Shown: piece after piece, positions 14,075-14,690 of the stretch
Position numbering within the stretch: the stretch's first letter is position 1
How the letters are laid out: every line of letters starts with the position of its first letter
Assembly (NCBI GenBank): GCA_002348225.1
Contig: DEAP01000036.1
Location: 1-14,690, forward strand
Source of the DNA: Dehalococcoidia bacterium UBA2979
GTDB lineage: Bacteria; Chloroflexota; Dehalococcoidia; UBA2979
Length of the DNA stretch: 14,690 nucleotides
Direction: 5' to 3'
Notes under the pieces: model-generated
The model's database searches: none
What the model was told of the DNA's origin: nothing
The model's input: only the letters and a program-made list of their open reading frames with translations
Translations under genes and position numbers: made by a program

Positions 14075-14690
14075 ATGAGCGACGTGATTCGAAGAGCATC
14101 TGTGGTGGGAGTAACTTCGTGGGGAGTGACCCTCTCTCTACTATTGGCTCGGAATGGGTTAAAGGTTCGGCTGGTTACACGATCCAGAGACGAGATGGAC
14201 CGACTCAGTGCAAACGTAAATCAGTCCAGACTTTCTGGGGTCACTCTGCATGAAAACGTCTCAGTAGTTGCTCCTTCAAAGGAAGCCTTTGAGAGTGAAC
14301 TGATTTGTTTTGCCGTGCCGTCAAGATCAATGACGGAAAATTTGACGAGGGTCAGAGATGTCATTAGTGCTGAACCGATCGTAATGTCAGCGACTAAGGG
14401 ATTTTCTAGCTCAGGCAACATGAGAATGTCCCAGGTGATCACGGAATTTTTACCAAACAATGAGATTGCAGTTCTCAGCGGTCCTAATTTGTCTAGAGAA
14501 CTCGCAGATGGCCTCGCCGGTGCAACTGTAATCGCATCTGCTCCTTCTGCTAGAGGTCGTTTAGTCGATGCTTTTCACTCAAAACTATTAAGGGTCTATT
14601 GGGAGCAGGATGTAATTGGTGTCGAATACGGTGGGGCGATGAAAAATGTAATAGCGATTGCGGCGGGGATGGCTGACAGTCTCGACGTAG
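14075..14690 (+). CDS. gpsA: Glycerol-3-phosphate dehydrogenase, 5' part (partial, runs off right edge)
   Basis: GpsA reduces dihydroxyacetone phosphate to sn-glycerol-3-phosphate, the substrate of PlsY encoded just upstream. The frame from ATG 14075 is open for 205 codons and continues past the edge; about 330 residues are usual for the family. Seen motifs are the N-terminal dinucleotide loop VVGVTSWGVTL (10-20), SATKGF (105-110) with Lys108, LSGPNLSRELADGLAGATVIAS (134-155), and GVEYGGAMKNVIAIAAGMADSL (182-203) with Lys190 as the catalytic lysine. The nucleotide loop lacks the middle glycine of GxGxxG, having Thr instead. It starts 6 bp after plsY, and AGGTG at 14067-14071 is the possible ribosome site, overlapping the plsY stop. 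Confidence 0.93.
   Translation, partial: MSDVIRRASVVGVTSWGVTLSLLLARNGLKVRLVTRSRDEMDRLSANVNQSRLSGVTLHENVSVVAPSKEAFESELICFAVPSRSMTENLTRVRDVISAEPIVMSATKGFSSSGNMRMSQVITEFLPNNEIAVLSGPNLSRELADGLAGATVIASAPSARGRLVDAFHSKLLRVYWEQDVIGVEYGGAMKNVIAIAAGMADSLDV

Noticed and set aside
1235..14690. In-frame UGA selenocysteine codons or a selenoprotein near selA
   Set aside because: All genes in the window end at normal stops consistent with family length, and none has a family cysteine position replaced by TGA.
1..14690. Mobile element, prophage, CRISPR array or defence system
   Set aside because: No transposase, integrase, phage gene, direct-repeat array or defence motif was found; nearly all genes are housekeeping and densely packed.

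Overview
The window looks like ordinary chromosomal DNA of a free-living bacterium with moderate, slightly AT-rich composition. I see no phage, insertion sequence, CRISPR array, rRNA or tRNA. The gene content and layout (a class V aminotransferase beside serA, der-plsY-gpsA behind a cdaA-cdaR pair, and selA) best suggest a Chloroflexota member, perhaps a marine SAR202/Dehalococcoidia-type lineage. That placement is inference from gene order and protein flavour, not from a marker gene.

Layout, left to right. (1) The 5' part of mutS2 runs off the left edge on the minus strand. It diverges across only 13 bp from a plus-strand gene for an unrecognised lipoprotein. (2) A minus-strand cluster covers 6808 down to 1235: a DUF1015 protein, a class V aminotransferase, serA and selA. 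It reads as a route from 3-phosphoglycerate to serine and on to selenocysteyl-tRNA. A 117-bp spacer rich in inverted repeats separates DUF1015 from the other three genes. (3) A small HIT-family protein (plus strand) diverges from DUF1015 and converges, with overlapping stop codons, on an unrecognised 111-residue gene. That gene sits 7 bp downstream of rph on the minus strand. (4) A small cupin-like protein diverges from rph and is followed by argF. (5) A tightly packed plus-strand operon follows: cdaA (c-di-AMP synthase), cdaR (its YbbR-domain partner), der (ribosome assembly GTPase), plsY (first acylation of glycerol-3-phosphate) and the 5' two-thirds of gpsA (makes glycerol-3-phosphate), which runs off the right edge.

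How the genes work together. SerA and the aminotransferase should give phosphoserine, no serB is visible, and SelA uses Ser-tRNA(Sec). GpsA supplies the substrate of PlsY. CdaA and CdaR are linked by overlapping stop and start codons. Coding density is very high: no stretch over about 120 bp lacks a gene, several stops and starts overlap, and there is almost no room for classical terminators. Several conserved enzymes carry unusual residues at motif positions (ArgF HDLP, Der NKAE, GpsA GVTSWG). I found no clear new multi-gene system. The best leads are the serine/selenocysteine cluster with its palindromic leader and the orphan gene after rph.
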